Under the pieces are notes generated by a model. That model was not told the origin of the DNA. It did not search any database and saw only the letters and a list, made by a program, of their open reading frames with translations. Positions 8,214-17,332 of a stretch of DNA of 64,000 nt are shown here, piece by piece; position 1 is the stretch's first letter; every line of letters starts with the position of its first letter. Made by a program: the position numbers and the translations under genes. This stretch comes from Flavobacterium hydrocarbonoxydans (lineage in GTDB: Bacteria; Bacteroidota; Bacteroidia; Flavobacteriales; Flavobacteriaceae), in contig NZ_WSTB01000007.1 in the NCBI RefSeq assembly GCF_009789235.1, positions 1 to 64,000 on the forward strand, written 5' to 3'.

Positions 8214-8221
8214 TAAATTCG
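8214..8221 (+). promoter_or_regulatory. Possible -7 box six bases before the DHH phosphoesterase start
   Basis: TAAATTCG deviates by one base from TAnnTTTG. It is separated from the ATG at 8228 by only CACACT. If used, the transcript would be nearly leaderless. No -33 element was recognised. Confidence 0.3.
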
Positions 8222-8227
8222 CACACT

Positions 8228-9232
8228 ATGAAAATACAAGACATTCAGGCGATACAATTGTTGCTCGCAACCCCAAAGAAAATCGCTATAATTCCACATA
8301 GAGGACCAGATGGTGATGCCATGGGTTCTACACTAGCATTATACCACTTTTTATTAAAAAACAATCACCAGCCTACCGTGATTGCTCCTAATGATTTCCC
8401 TGATTTTCTGGCTTGGCTACCGGGCTCAGAAAGCGTGAAAATTTTTGAAAAAGATACCGAAAACTGCACTAAAATATTAGAAGAAGCTGAACTGATTTTT
8501 ACGCTTGACTTCAACGCTTTGCATCGTGTTGGCGAAATGGAACATACTCTAGCCAGGTTAACAGCTCCGTTTATCATGATCGATCATCATCAAAAACCGG
8601 ATGATTATGCTGCTTATATGTATTCAGACACTTCATTTGGTTCTACTTGCGAGATGATTTATAACTTCATTTCTTTTTTAGGCAAAAAAGAAGATTTAGA
8701 CAAAACAATTGCAACCTGTATTTACACGGGAATATTAACCGATTCTGGTTCTTTCCGTTTTCCAAAAACCACAGGAAACACCCATCGTATTGTGGCTGAT
8801 TTAATTGATTTGGGTGCCGAAAATACTGAAATTCCGGTATTATTATTCGACAACAGTTCTTACAATCGTTTGCAATTATTAGGTCGCGCTTTGCAGAATA
8901 TGAAAGTTTTTGAAGACCATAAAACATCTTACACTACGCTTACACAAGACGAATTAGATTCTTTTAATTATATAAAAGGTGATACTGAAGGAATTGTAAA
9001 TTATGGTTTAAGTATAAAAGGAATCATTTTTACCGCTATATTTATCGAAAATAAAGACGAAAAAATAATCAAGATTTCTTTCCGTTCACAAGGAGGATTT
9101 GATGTAAATCAGTTTGCGAGAGACCACTTTAATGGTGGAGGACACATTAATGCAGCTGGTGGAAAATCGGAACTTTCGATGGAAGAAACAATTAGCAAAT
9201 TTGAAGATTTAGTAACTAAATTAAAAATATAA
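8228..9232 (+). CDS. DHH-family phosphoesterase (NrnA-like oligoribonuclease / pAp phosphatase)
   Basis: This 334-residue cytoplasmic protein has the DHH superfamily motifs in order: HRGPDGDAMGS (24-34), LDFNALHR (93-100), IDHHQ (118-122) with the namesake Asp-His-His, and the C-terminal DHHA1 signature GGGHINAAGG near residue 300. Family members degrade short RNA oligonucleotides and dephosphorylate 3'-phosphoadenosine 5'-phosphate with divalent metals. The length matches NrnA. It starts a plus-strand run: gldI begins 7 bp after its stop, and two peptidyl-prolyl isomerase genes follow, so the four are probably co-transcribed. Confidence 0.88.
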   Translation: MKIQDIQAIQLLLATPKKIAIIPHRGPDGDAMGSTLALYHFLLKNNHQPTVIAPNDFPDFLAWLPGSESVKIFEKDTENCTKILEEAELIFTLDFNALHRVGEMEHTLARLTAPFIMIDHHQKPDDYAAYMYSDTSFGSTCEMIYNFISFLGKKEDLDKTIATCIYTGILTDSGSFRFPKTTGNTHRIVADLIDLGAENTEIPVLLFDNSSYNRLQLLGRALQNMKVFEDHKTSYTTLTQDELDSFNYIKGDTEGIVNYGLSIKGIIFTAIFIENKDEKIIKISFRSQGGFDVNQFARDHFNGGGHINAAGGKSELSMEETISKFEDLVTKLKI

Positions 9233-9238
9233 CCAAGT

Positions 9239-9883
9239 ATGAATTACTTAAAAATAAGCATTTCAGCGTTGCTTTTTACTGTTTTGCTTGCCAGTTGCAA
9301 ACATCACGAAGAAGCCAGAAAACCTATTTCAAGAGCCTCCGGAAGCTTCATGAAAAAATCGGCTGACCGAAATAAAAAACTGGTTGCTACTGAAGAAAGT
9401 ACTATTAAAAAAATTATCAAAAGCAATCCGAAAGTAAAATATATTGCTTCAAAAAAAGGCTATTGGTACACCTATGAAGAGCGCAACATAACGGATACAC
9501 TAAAACCTAAAAAAGGCGATATTGCTTATTTTAATTTAGAAGTAAAAGACATAAAAGGAAACATAATTTATTCTGAAGCTGACCTTGGTCCACAAACTTA
9601 TTATGTGGATAAACAAGACATTATGATGGGATTGCGTGACGGTATTAAACTGATGCACAAAAACGAAACCGTAACCTTTTTGTTTCCGTCGCATATTGCA
9701 TACGGTTATCACGGAGACAATAAAAAAATCGGAACTAATCAATCTTTAATATGTACAGTTTCGCTTCGTAATTTTGTTACCGAAGGAGCTCCAAAAACAG
9801 CAAATCCTGCTGTACAGACTCCAAAGCCTGCAGTCACAAAACCTGTTACTACTGAAACTAAAAAAGACACCTTAAACCCATAA
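9239..9883 (+). CDS. gldI: Gliding motility lipoprotein GldI, FKBP-like
   Basis: This 214-residue protein has a lipoprotein signal peptide with lipobox LLASC (Cys20) and an FKBP-type domain at about 85-185, ending in HIAYGYHGDNKKIG and SLICTVSLRNF. In Flavobacterium johnsoniae the GldI lipoprotein is required for gliding and for stability of the type IX secretion/gliding apparatus, presumably as a periplasmic folding factor. The FKBP active-site Phe-Asp pair is replaced by Tyr-Ser (NIIYSEAD) and the pocket tryptophan by Leu, so isomerase activity may be weak. The C-terminus is a Pro/Thr/Lys-rich tail. It sits directly ahead of two further exported isomerase genes. Confidence 0.85.
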   Translation: MNYLKISISALLFTVLLASCKHHEEARKPISRASGSFMKKSADRNKKLVATEESTIKKIIKSNPKVKYIASKKGYWYTYEERNITDTLKPKKGDIAYFNLEVKDIKGNIIYSEADLGPQTYYVDKQDIMMGLRDGIKLMHKNETVTFLFPSHIAYGYHGDNKKIGTNQSLICTVSLRNFVTEGAPKTANPAVQTPKPAVTKPVTTETKKDTLNP

Positions 9884-9899
9884 AAATCAATTTTTAAAA

Positions 9900-10979
9900 A
9901 TGAAAAAAAGTATTTTATTATTGCTATTAGCCGTTACCTCATTCTATTCTTGTAAAGACGAACACAGTAACCTGCCAGACGGTTTATACGCCGATATTGA
10001 AACCAATAAAGGAAACATTATTGTTGAATTGGATTATAAAAAAGCGCCTATAACGGTAGCTAACTTTATAACTCTGGCCGAAGGTAAAAATGAATTTGTA
10101 ACCAATGAAAATCTTAAAAACAAACCTTTTTTTGATGGATTAAAATTCCATAGAGTGATTGAAAGTTTCATGATCCAGACAGGTGATCCATTAGGAACAG
10201 GATCTGGTGATACCGGATACAAATTTAAAGATGAAATTACCGATTTGAAATTTGATAAAGCCGGAGTTTTAGCAATGGCTAATAATGGTCCTGGAACAAA
10301 CAGCAGCCAGTTTTTTATCACACACCTTGAAACGCCTTGGTTAAACGGAAAACATACTATTTTTGGTCACGTAGTTGATAAAGGGCAAGAAGTGGTTAAT
10401 AAAGTAGTTCAGGGCGATAGTATTGTTTCGATTACAATCATCAGAAATGGTGAAGCTGCAAAAAAGTTTGATGCGGTAAAAGTATTTAGCAACTATTTTT
10501 CTGAAATAGCAAAAGAAAAAGGAAAATACGCTGGTATTCAAAAAGAAAAAGTAGCCTATTACGCTTCTTTAAAACCAAAAGCGACTAAAACTACCTCAGG
10601 ATTAGAATATGTAATTACTCAAAAAGGCGGTGGTAAAAAACCAGCTACAGGTACTCAGGTTTACATTCATTATGCAGGATTTTTAGAAGACGGAACACTA
10701 TTTGACTCTAGTATAGAAGAAGTGAATAAAACATTCGGAAAATTTGATGCCAGAAGAGCTCAGGCAAACGGCTACCAGCCAATTTCGTTTCAGGCAGGTC
10801 GTAAAGACGGTCTTATTCCTGGATTTATTGAAGGTATCGAAAAACTTTCTTTTGGTGATAAAGCAGTTCTTTTTATTCCTTCGCATTTAGCTTACGGAGA
10901 AGCAGGAGCCGGTGGTGTAATTCCGCCAAATGCAACTATCATTTTCGAAATTGAATTATTAGAAAAGCCACAACAATAA
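9900..10979 (+). CDS. Cyclophilin-FKBP fusion peptidyl-prolyl isomerase, lipoprotein
   Basis: This 359-residue protein starts with a lipoprotein signal (FYSCKD, Cys18). The cyclophilin domain (about 32-190) keeps the catalytic set: Arg and Phe in FHRVIESFMIQ, MANNG, SSQFFIT and WLNGKH. The FKBP domain (about 230-357) has VYIHYAG, LFDSS and the closing [17 protein letters not shown]; it carries an insertion of about 20 residues after FDSS, and Phe replaces the pocket tryptophan in LIPGFIEG. Two isomerase folds in one chain (dual-family immunophilin) imply help with folding of envelope proteins. It is 16 bp after gldI and 40 bp before a paralogue of the same layout. Confidence 0.93.
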   Translation: MKKSILLLLLAVTSFYSCKDEHSNLPDGLYADIETNKGNIIVELDYKKAPITVANFITLAEGKNEFVTNENLKNKPFFDGLKFHRVIESFMIQTGDPLGTGSGDTGYKFKDEITDLKFDKAGVLAMANNGPGTNSSQFFITHLETPWLNGKHTIFGHVVDKGQEVVNKVVQGDSIVSITIIRNGEAAKKFDAVKVFSNYFSEIAKEKGKYAGIQKEKVAYYASLKPKATKTTSGLEYVITQKGGGKKPATGTQVYIHYAGFLEDGTLFDSSIEEVNKTFGKFDARRAQANGYQPISFQAGRKDGLIPGFIEGIEKLSFGDKAVLFIPSHLAYGEAGAGGVIPPNATIIFEIELLEKPQQ

Positions 10980-11019
10980 TTATTTTCAATAACTAAATAT
11001 TGACTTAAATTGGATCACA

Positions 11020-12159
11020 ATGAAATTTAAAATTTTATTTTTATTCTGCCTGGCAATGTTCAGCATTCAGGCGCAAACTACAAAAAAACCGGTAGCAAAA
11101 CCAGCTGCAAAAAAAACTGCCACAACTAAAGTAGCTCCAAAAGCTGACCCTAACGATGGGCTTTTTGCAACGATTTCTACCACAAAAGGAGACATTGTTT
11201 TGTCTTTAGAATATGTAAAAGCACCAGTAACGGTAGCAAATTTTATTTCTTTGGCAGAAGGAAAAAACCCATATGTAAAAAAAGAAACTTTAAAAGGAAA
11301 ACCTTTTTATGACGGATTAAAATTCCATAGAGTAATCAATGATTTTATGATTCAGGGCGGTGATCCGGACGGAAATGGTTCTGGAGGCCCAGGATATGCT
11401 TTTAAAGATGAGTTCGTTCCAGAGCTTACATTCGCCAAGGGAGGTGTTCTGGCTATGGCCAATTCCGGACCTACTACAAACGGAAGTCAGTTTTTTATTA
11501 CACACAAAGACACACAGTGGCTAAATGGAAAACACACTATTTTTGGACACGTAGTTTCCGGAATGGATAATGTGAATAAAATTGTGCAGGATGATGTAAT
11601 TACAAAAATTACGATTACCCGTAAAGGTGCTGCTGCTAAAAAGTTCGATGCTGCAAAAATATTCACTGATGAAATGAAAAAAGGAGAAGCAAAAAAAGCA
11701 GAAAGCCAAAAAGTAATTACAACTAAAGCGGCTCATTTTGCTAAAATAAAAGCGACTGCAACTACAAGTGCTTCGGGTTTAAAATATGTAATCACACAAA
11801 AAGGTTCGGGTGTAAAACCAGCTGAAGGAACCACTTTTTATTTCCATTACGCAGGTTATTTTGAAGACGGAAATCTTTTTGACAGCAGCAAAGCTGAAGT
11901 AGCTAAAACTTATGGAAAATATGATGCTAACAGAGATGCCCAAAAAGGATATCAGGCATTTCCTTTTGTAGCCGGTAAAAAAGATGGCATGATTCCGGGT
12001 TTTATTGAAGCTTTGAATATGATGTCTGATGGAGAAAAAGGAACGTTTTTTCTACCTGCTAACCTAGCTTATGGCGAAAAAGGTGCCGGAGGAGTTATCC
12101 CGCCAAATGCAACTTTGGTTTTCGAAATTGAAACCTACAAAGAACAACCTGTAAAATAG
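11020..12159 (+). CDS. Cyclophilin-FKBP fusion peptidyl-prolyl isomerase, secreted
   Basis: This 379-residue paralogue of the preceding gene has a cleavable signal peptide ([19 protein letters not shown]) instead of a lipobox, then a Lys/Ala/Pro-rich spacer to about residue 45. The cyclophilin domain (about 47-205) is canonical ([32 protein letters not shown]). The FKBP domain (about 250-377) has the same insertion and the same Trp-to-Phe change (MIPGFIEAL) as its neighbour, showing that the two arose by tandem duplication. It is predicted to be periplasmic. It is the last gene of the unit and is followed by a strong terminator. Confidence 0.93.
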   Translation: MKFKILFLFCLAMFSIQAQTTKKPVAKPAAKKTATTKVAPKADPNDGLFATISTTKGDIVLSLEYVKAPVTVANFISLAEGKNPYVKKETLKGKPFYDGLKFHRVINDFMIQGGDPDGNGSGGPGYAFKDEFVPELTFAKGGVLAMANSGPTTNGSQFFITHKDTQWLNGKHTIFGHVVSGMDNVNKIVQDDVITKITITRKGAAAKKFDAAKIFTDEMKKGEAKKAESQKVITTKAAHFAKIKATATTSASGLKYVITQKGSGVKPAEGTTFYFHYAGYFEDGNLFDSSKAEVAKTYGKYDANRDAQKGYQAFPFVAGKKDGMIPGFIEALNMMSDGEKGTFFLPANLAYGEKGAGGVIPPNATLVFEIETYKEQPVK

Positions 12160-12175
12160 TTACTCTGAAAAACAT

Positions 12176-12213
12176 AAAAAAACCGACAAGCTTTAAATCT
12201 TGTCGGTTTTTTT
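12176..12213 (+). terminator. Terminator after the isomerase unit
   Basis: The stem AAAAAACCGACAAG / CTTGTCGGTTTTTT with an 8-base loop and a T-run starts 17 bp after the stop of the second cyclophilin-FKBP gene. Confidence 0.9.
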
Positions 12214-12373
12214 ATGGAATAAACTGAAGCTAAAACACTGAATTAAAACTTAGTTAGCTCTTTTCGATTCTTTACTGGTATTATTTAAAATAGATGAATT
12301 ACAATATAAGATTACATTTAAAAAAGTCAAAATCTACCTGAAATTTAAGCTCTAAAATCAGCCCTTTAATCCC

Positions 12374-12404
12374 TTGCATATATTCAAACTTATGCGTATT
12401 TTTA
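12374..12404 (+). promoter_or_regulatory. Candidate promoter of rel
   Basis: TTG (12374-12376), 20 bases, then TATTTTTA (12397-12404), one base off the TAnnTTTG consensus. It lies 20 bp before the ATG of rel. Confidence 0.45.
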
Positions 12405-12424
12405 AGAATTGAATCCATGCCGTT

Positions 12425-14644
12425 ATGATAGAAATAGATACAGAAAAAGAAAACAAAGCGATTGCGCAGGAATATAAAGAATTACTTCGAATTAGTTACC
12501 AGACTTTATCGGCTACCGACAAAAAATTAATTCGTAAAGCCTTTGACGTGGCGGTTGATGCTCATAAAGAACAACGCCGTAAATCCGGTGAGGCCTACAT
12601 CTTTCATCCTATAGCCGTTGCGAAAATTGTTGCCTCAGAGATTGGTTTGGGAGCAACGGCAATTGCTGCTGCTTTGTTGCACGATGTGGTCGAAGATACT
12701 CCAATCACCGTAGAAGATATCGAACGTTTATTCAATCCAAAAGTAGCTCAGCTGGTTGAAGGTCTGACCAAAATTTCGATGGTTCAGAAGGATTTAAATG
12801 CTTCGATGCAGGCTGAGAATTTTAGAAAAATGATTCTGACGCTGAATGATGACGTTCGTGTAATTCTGATAAAACTTGCTGATAGATTGCACAATATGCA
12901 AACCATGGAGTCGATGGTAGAATATAAACAAACCAAAATCGCTTCGGAAACTTTATATATTTACGCACCACTCGCCCATCGTTTGGGACTTTACAACATC
13001 AAAACCAAACTGGAAGATTTAGGTTTAAAATATACCGAACCTACTGTTTATAATGACATTGTAAGCAAAATTAGGGAAACCAAAGAAGAGCAGGACGCCT
13101 ATATCAAAGACATTTCAGATGTTTTAAAGAAATCTTTAGACGCAGAAAACATTGATTATATCATCAAAGGCCGTCCTAAATCTATTTATTCGATTCGTCG
13201 AAAAATGCGTGCCCAAAATGTAAGTTTTGATGAAGTATATGACAAATTTGCGCTTCGAATTGTCTATAAATCAGACCAACACGATGAAAAATTTGTCGCA
13301 TGGAAAATATACTCTATCGTAACCGACCATTACCGACCAAGCCCGAGTCGTTTGCGCGACTGGATCTCATCGCCAAAATCAACAGGTTACGAAGCGTTGC
13401 ACATCACCGTTATGGGGCCAAAAGGCCGTTGGGTCGAAGTTCAGGTACGTAGTGAACGCATGGATGAAATTGCCGAAAAAGGCTACGCAGCACATTACAA
13501 ATACAAAAACGGTGCTACTGAAGAAAGCGGTTTGGATGTCTGGCTTAATTTGCTACGTGAAGCTCTGGAAAATCAGGAAACTAATGCCGTAGATTTTGTA
13601 GAAGATTTCAAAATGAATTTATATTCAAAGGAAATCTTCGTTTTTACTCCTAAAGGTGAAATAAAATCGTTGCCTAAAGGTGCCACTTCGCTTGATTTTG
13701 CTTTTAGTATTCACTCCGAAATCGGAATTAAAACCAGAGGAACACGAGTAAACGGACGTTTGGTTCCGCTTAATCATGAACTAAAAAGTGGTGATCAGGT
13801 CGAAGTTATTACATCGGCTAACCAAAAACCTACAGTAAACTGGCTGGAATATGTAACCACAGCCAGAGCCAAAACAAAAATAAAAAACGTCCTTAACGAG
13901 AATACTAAGAAAATTGCCGAGGAAGGTAAAGAGTTGCTTACACGAAAGCTGAAACACTTAAAAATAACCATCAATGAGCAGGTTATTAATGAATTGGTGA
14001 ATTTTTTCAAACTCAAAACCAGTTTAGATTTATTTTACAGAGTTGGAATTGGCGCTATCGAAAACCAGCAATTGAAGGATTACGCGGCGCAAAAAAGCAA
14101 TACTTTTATCAATTTCTTTAAAAACAAAATCAAAAGAAATAAAGATACTGCAGACGAAGATATTCATAAACAAGTCATCAGCAGCAATTATGACATGCTG
14201 GTTTTTGGGACGGAGCATGACAAACTTGATTACAAACTTTCGCCTTGTTGCAATCCGATTCCGGGTGATGATGTTTTTGGTTTTGTAACCATTAACGAAG
14301 GAATAAAAGTGCACAAAAAAGATTGTCCGAACGCAATCGGGATGCAATCTAATTATGCTTATCGTATCATGAGTGCCAAATGGATTGACTCGTCGCAGGA
14401 AGAATTCAAAGCCATTATCAATATTACCGGAATGGATGTTCTGGGGCTTACCAACCAATTGACCAAAGTAATTTCGAACAATATGAGCGTGAATATCCAG
14501 AGTATTTCATTGAGTACAGATGCGGGACTATTTCACGGTCAGGTGGCGGTAATTGTTCAAAATAATACCATTCTGAAAAAAATGATTAATGCGATTAAGA
14601 AAATTGACGGGGTTGATAAGGTTACAAGAGAGTACAGAACCTAA
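12425..14644 (+). CDS. rel: Bifunctional (p)ppGpp synthetase/hydrolase
   Basis: This 739-residue long RelA/SpoT homologue makes and degrades the alarmone (p)ppGpp, controlling the stringent response. Domain order: HD hydrolase at about 45-200 with an intact ALLHDVVEDT motif, so hydrolysis should be active; synthetase at about 235-370 with GRPKSIYSIRRKM, STGYEALHITV and WVEVQVRS; TGS at about 405-465 (IFVFTPKGEIKSLPKG); a zinc-finger-like segment CCNPIPGDDV near 610; and a C-terminal ACT domain at about 660-739. Bacteroidota usually encode one such bifunctional enzyme. It stands alone between the isomerase unit and fur. Confidence 0.95.
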   Translation: MIEIDTEKENKAIAQEYKELLRISYQTLSATDKKLIRKAFDVAVDAHKEQRRKSGEAYIFHPIAVAKIVASEIGLGATAIAAALLHDVVEDTPITVEDIERLFNPKVAQLVEGLTKISMVQKDLNASMQAENFRKMILTLNDDVRVILIKLADRLHNMQTMESMVEYKQTKIASETLYIYAPLAHRLGLYNIKTKLEDLGLKYTEPTVYNDIVSKIRETKEEQDAYIKDISDVLKKSLDAENIDYIIKGRPKSIYSIRRKMRAQNVSFDEVYDKFALRIVYKSDQHDEKFVAWKIYSIVTDHYRPSPSRLRDWISSPKSTGYEALHITVMGPKGRWVEVQVRSERMDEIAEKGYAAHYKYKNGATEESGLDVWLNLLREALENQETNAVDFVEDFKMNLYSKEIFVFTPKGEIKSLPKGATSLDFAFSIHSEIGIKTRGTRVNGRLVPLNHELKSGDQVEVITSANQKPTVNWLEYVTTARAKTKIKNVLNENTKKIAEEGKELLTRKLKHLKITINEQVINELVNFFKLKTSLDLFYRVGIGAIENQQLKDYAAQKSNTFINFFKNKIKRNKDTADEDIHKQVISSNYDMLVFGTEHDKLDYKLSPCCNPIPGDDVFGFVTINEGIKVHKKDCPNAIGMQSNYAYRIMSAKWIDSSQEEFKAIINITGMDVLGLTNQLTKVISNNMSVNIQSISLSTDAGLFHGQVAVIVQNNTILKKMINAIKKIDGVDKVTREYRT

Positions 14645-14718
14645 CTTTTTAACCCTTCTATATGGGTTTTATAACTAAACTTTAAACCTTAAACTTTTAT
14701 TCATTAAAAATAAAAAAT

Positions 14719-14726
14719 TATCTTTG
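14719..14726 (+). promoter_or_regulatory. -7 promoter box six bases before the fur start
   Basis: TATCTTTG is a full match to TAnnTTTG and is followed by CCGGAT and the ATG at 14733. Transcription would start at or just before the start codon, predicting a leaderless mRNA. The region 20 bp upstream has only a T-run (ACTTTTATT) as a possible -33. Confidence 0.5.
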
Positions 14727-14732
14727 CCGGAT

Positions 14733-15191
14733 ATGACACTCATTTCAACTGACAACACTAAGAATCAAGAAATTGTAAAAAATGTTTTTACAATGTATCT
14801 TGAACAAAAAGGGCATCGTAAAACTCCTGAGCGCTATGCTATACTTCAGGAAATTTACGATAGCGAAGAACATTTTGATATAGAAAACCTTTATATCAAG
14901 ATGAAAAACAAGAACTATCGTGTGAGTAGAGCAACTTTATACAACACGATCGAACTTTTGTTAGACTGCGCTTTGGTTAGAAAACATCAATTTGGACAAA
15001 ATCAGGCTTACTACGAAAAATCGTATTTCGACAAACAACACGACCACATTATCATGACTGATTCTGGGGAAGTAATTGAATTTTGCGATCCAAGAATTCA
15101 GACCATCAAAAAAACAATCGAAGAAATATTTGATATCGAAATTACGAATCATTCCTTGTATTTCTACGGAAACAAAAAGCAAAAACAATAA
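14733..15191 (+). CDS. fur: Fur-family metal-dependent transcriptional regulator
   Basis: This 152-residue protein has a winged-helix DNA-binding domain (about 12-90, with [16 protein letters not shown] and [14 protein letters not shown]) and the Fur dimerisation/metal domain with [11 protein letters not shown] and [17 protein letters not shown]. It represses or activates metal-uptake or peroxide genes in response to iron or related ions. The C-terminal CxxC pairs that bind structural zinc in many Fur/PerR proteins are absent; only two isolated cysteines remain. Fur versus PerR cannot be decided from sequence alone. An in-frame TTG at 14724 overlaps the promoter box, so the ATG at 14733 is used. 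purA follows after 98 bp. Confidence 0.85.
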   Translation: MTLISTDNTKNQEIVKNVFTMYLEQKGHRKTPERYAILQEIYDSEEHFDIENLYIKMKNKNYRVSRATLYNTIELLLDCALVRKHQFGQNQAYYEKSYFDKQHDHIIMTDSGEVIEFCDPRIQTIKKTIEEIFDIEITNHSLYFYGNKKQKQ

Positions 15192-15289
15192 ATCCCGAAA
15201 GGAATTATTTTAAAAAATAAAAAAAAAAGAAAATTAACTACATTAATCAGTAGGGCAACTCAAATTGTCTCAACGCAAATTAAAACAGA

Positions 15290-16561
15290 ATGACCGTAGA
15301 TTTATTACTAGGATTACAATGGGGAGATGAAGGTAAAGGAAAAATTGTTGACGTTCTTACCTCTAATTATGACATTATTGCTCGTTTTCAAGGTGGGCCA
15401 AATGCTGGACATACATTAGAATTTGACGGAATCAAACACGTACTTAGAACGATTCCATCTGGAATTTTTCATAAAAAATCAATCAACATCATTGGAAATG
15501 GAGTTGTAATTGACCCGGTAGTTTTTCAGAAAGAAATCGAAGGTTTGGAAAAATTCAATCTTGACATTAAAAGCAAATTGATTATTTCCAGAAAAGCACA
15601 TTTAATTTTACCAACACACCGTTTGCTTGACGCTGCTTCTGAAGCATCAAAAGGAAAAGCAAAAATTGGCTCTACACTTAAAGGTATTGGTCCGACTTAC
15701 ATGGACAAAACAGGTAGAAATGGTTTGCGTGTTGGAGATATCGAATTAGAAGATTTTAAAGAAAGATACAGAGCATTAGCCGACAAACACGAAGCCATGA
15801 TTGCTTTTTATGATGTGGCTATTCAATACAACCTTGCGGAGCTTGAAAAAGAGTTTTTTGAAGCTATCGAGGAATTAAAAAAATTAGACTTCATCGACAG
15901 TGAAGAATATATTCACCAGGCTCAAAAAGCAGGTAAATCAATTTTATGCGAAGGTGCACAAGGTTCTTTGTTAGATGTAGATTTCGGAACGTATCCGTTT
16001 GTAACGTCTTCAAACACTACTGCTGCCGGAGCCTGTACAGGTTTAGGAATTGCGCCTAACAAAATCAAAGAAGTGTATGGAATTTTTAAAGCTTATGTTA
16101 CCCGTGTTGGTAGCGGCCCATTCCCTACTGAACTTTTTGACGAAGTGGGTGCTACTATGGCAAAAGTAGGTAACGAATTTGGTTCTGTAACAGGAAGACA
16201 AAGACGTTGTGGCTGGTTAGACTTAGTAGCGCTTAAATATGCTGTTCAGGTAAACGGAGTAACACAATTGATGATGATGAAAGGCGATGTTCTTTCAGGA
16301 TTTGAAACACTGAAAGTATGTACGGAGTATAACTACAAAGGACAAAACATCTCACACTTTCCATACAACATCGAACCGGAAAACGTAACACCTGTTTATA
16401 AAGAATTTAAAGGATGGAAAGCTGACTTAACAGGATTGACCACTTATGATGAATTACCAGTTGAGCTAAAAGAATATATTGAATTTATTGAGAAAGAAGT
16501 TGAAGTGCCAATCAAAATTGTATCGGTTGGACCAGACAGAAAGCAAACGATAATGAAATAA
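15290..16561 (+). CDS. purA: Adenylosuccinate synthetase
   Basis: This 423-residue cytoplasmic enzyme joins IMP and aspartate with GTP to give adenylosuccinate, the first committed step to AMP. It has the GTP-binding start QWGDEGKGKIVD (about 9-20), GPNAGHT (about 36-42), GSTLKGIGPTYMDK, and the C-terminal SVGPDRKQTI. The length is normal. The gene follows fur on the same strand and ends at a terminator. guaA and guaB, on the GMP branch, are elsewhere in the window, so IMP use is not clustered. Confidence 0.97.
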   Translation: MTVDLLLGLQWGDEGKGKIVDVLTSNYDIIARFQGGPNAGHTLEFDGIKHVLRTIPSGIFHKKSINIIGNGVVIDPVVFQKEIEGLEKFNLDIKSKLIISRKAHLILPTHRLLDAASEASKGKAKIGSTLKGIGPTYMDKTGRNGLRVGDIELEDFKERYRALADKHEAMIAFYDVAIQYNLAELEKEFFEAIEELKKLDFIDSEEYIHQAQKAGKSILCEGAQGSLLDVDFGTYPFVTSSNTTAAGACTGLGIAPNKIKEVYGIFKAYVTRVGSGPFPTELFDEVGATMAKVGNEFGSVTGRQRRCGWLDLVALKYAVQVNGVTQLMMMKGDVLSGFETLKVCTEYNYKGQNISHFPYNIEPENVTPVYKEFKGWKADLTGLTTYDELPVELKEYIEFIEKEVEVPIKIVSVGPDRKQTIMK

Positions 16562-16568
16562 AAAACAC

Positions 16569-16598
16569 TAAACGCTCTGATTTTCAGGGCGTTTTTTT
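16569..16598 (+). terminator. Terminator after purA
   Basis: A hairpin built from AAACGCTCTGA and TCAGGGCGTTT, with a one-base mismatch and a short T loop, is followed by TTTTT. It starts about 8 bp past the stop. Confidence 0.75.
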
Positions 16599-16621
16599 AT
16601 ACATCAAAAAACAACCTAACT

Positions 16622-16690
16622 TATATTTAAAAAAACCACATAACTAAGAGGAATAAAAATCTTTTCAATCTTTTTAATCTGTGGCAAAAA
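16622..16690. repeat. Intergenic word repeat related to the 6.7-kb element
   Basis: Contains ACCACATAACTAAGAGG on the left, then AATCTTTTCAATCTTTTTAATCTGTGGC, whose reverse complement closely matches the interior of the element at 6657-6774 (GCCACAG-TTAAAAAGG-TTAAAAGATT). Its right end provides a GTG in frame with nudK, which is not taken as the start. Confidence 0.55.
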
Positions 16691-16701
16691 ACCTTTTTTT
16701 T

Positions 16702-17283
16702 ATGATAAACCCAGAAATAAAAGTAACCGAAACTTCTTTATTGTCAGACAATTGGTATATTCTGAACAAAGTTACTTTTACTTACCAAAAAGAAAACGAA
16801 AAAATACAAACTCACATTCGCGAAGTATATGACCGAGGTAATGGAGCAGCTATATTATTGTATAATTCTACTAAAAAAACGGTTATCTTAACACGTCAAT
16901 TTCGTTTGCCAACTTTCCTTAACGGAAACAAATCCGGAATGATGATCGAAGTTTGTGCAGGACTTCTTGATCAGGACAATCCCGAAGAATGTGTGATTCG
17001 TGAAACCGAAGAAGAAACCGGTTATCGTATAAAAAAAGTGCAGAAAGTATTCGAAACGTATATGTCGCCGGGTGCTGTAACTGAGATTTTATATCTTTTT
17101 GTTGGTGAATATGATGAATCTATGAAAGTAAGTGATGGTGGCGGATTAGCTGCTGAACAGGAAAACATCGAAGTTCTTGAATATACCTTTGATGAAGCTT
17201 ATGCCATGATGGAATCTGGAGAAATATCAGATGCTAAGACCATTATTTTGTTGCAACATGCGAGAATAAAAGGTTTGGTGTAA
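16702..17283 (+). CDS. nudK: NudK-type Nudix hydrolase (GDP-mannose pyrophosphatase)
   Basis: This 193-residue protein closely follows the Escherichia coli NudK pattern: LSDNWYILNKVTF near the start, REVYDRGNGAAILLYN, RQFRLPTFLNGN and YMSPGAVTEIL. The Nudix box GLLDQDNPEECVIRETEEE is at about residues 92-110, continuing EETGYRI. Such enzymes hydrolyse GDP-mannose to GMP and mannose-1-phosphate and may limit sugar-nucleotide pools. An in-frame GTG at 16681 lies in the upstream repeat; the ATG at 16702 matches the normal family start. It is a short single gene, with a hydrolase gene starting 49 bp downstream. Confidence 0.88.
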   Translation: MINPEIKVTETSLLSDNWYILNKVTFTYQKENEKIQTHIREVYDRGNGAAILLYNSTKKTVILTRQFRLPTFLNGNKSGMMIEVCAGLLDQDNPEECVIRETEEETGYRIKKVQKVFETYMSPGAVTEILYLFVGEYDESMKVSDGGGLAAEQENIEVLEYTFDEAYAMMESGEISDAKTIILLQHARIKGLV

Positions 17284-17332
17284 AGATTTTTTGAGTATTT
17301 TTAAATCTTATACAGAAAGAAGAAAATCCTAA

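Noticed and set aside
14030..14458. Open frame of 142 codons antisense to rel
   Set aside because: Lies fully within the rel coding sequence; composition is that of a complementary-strand shadow.
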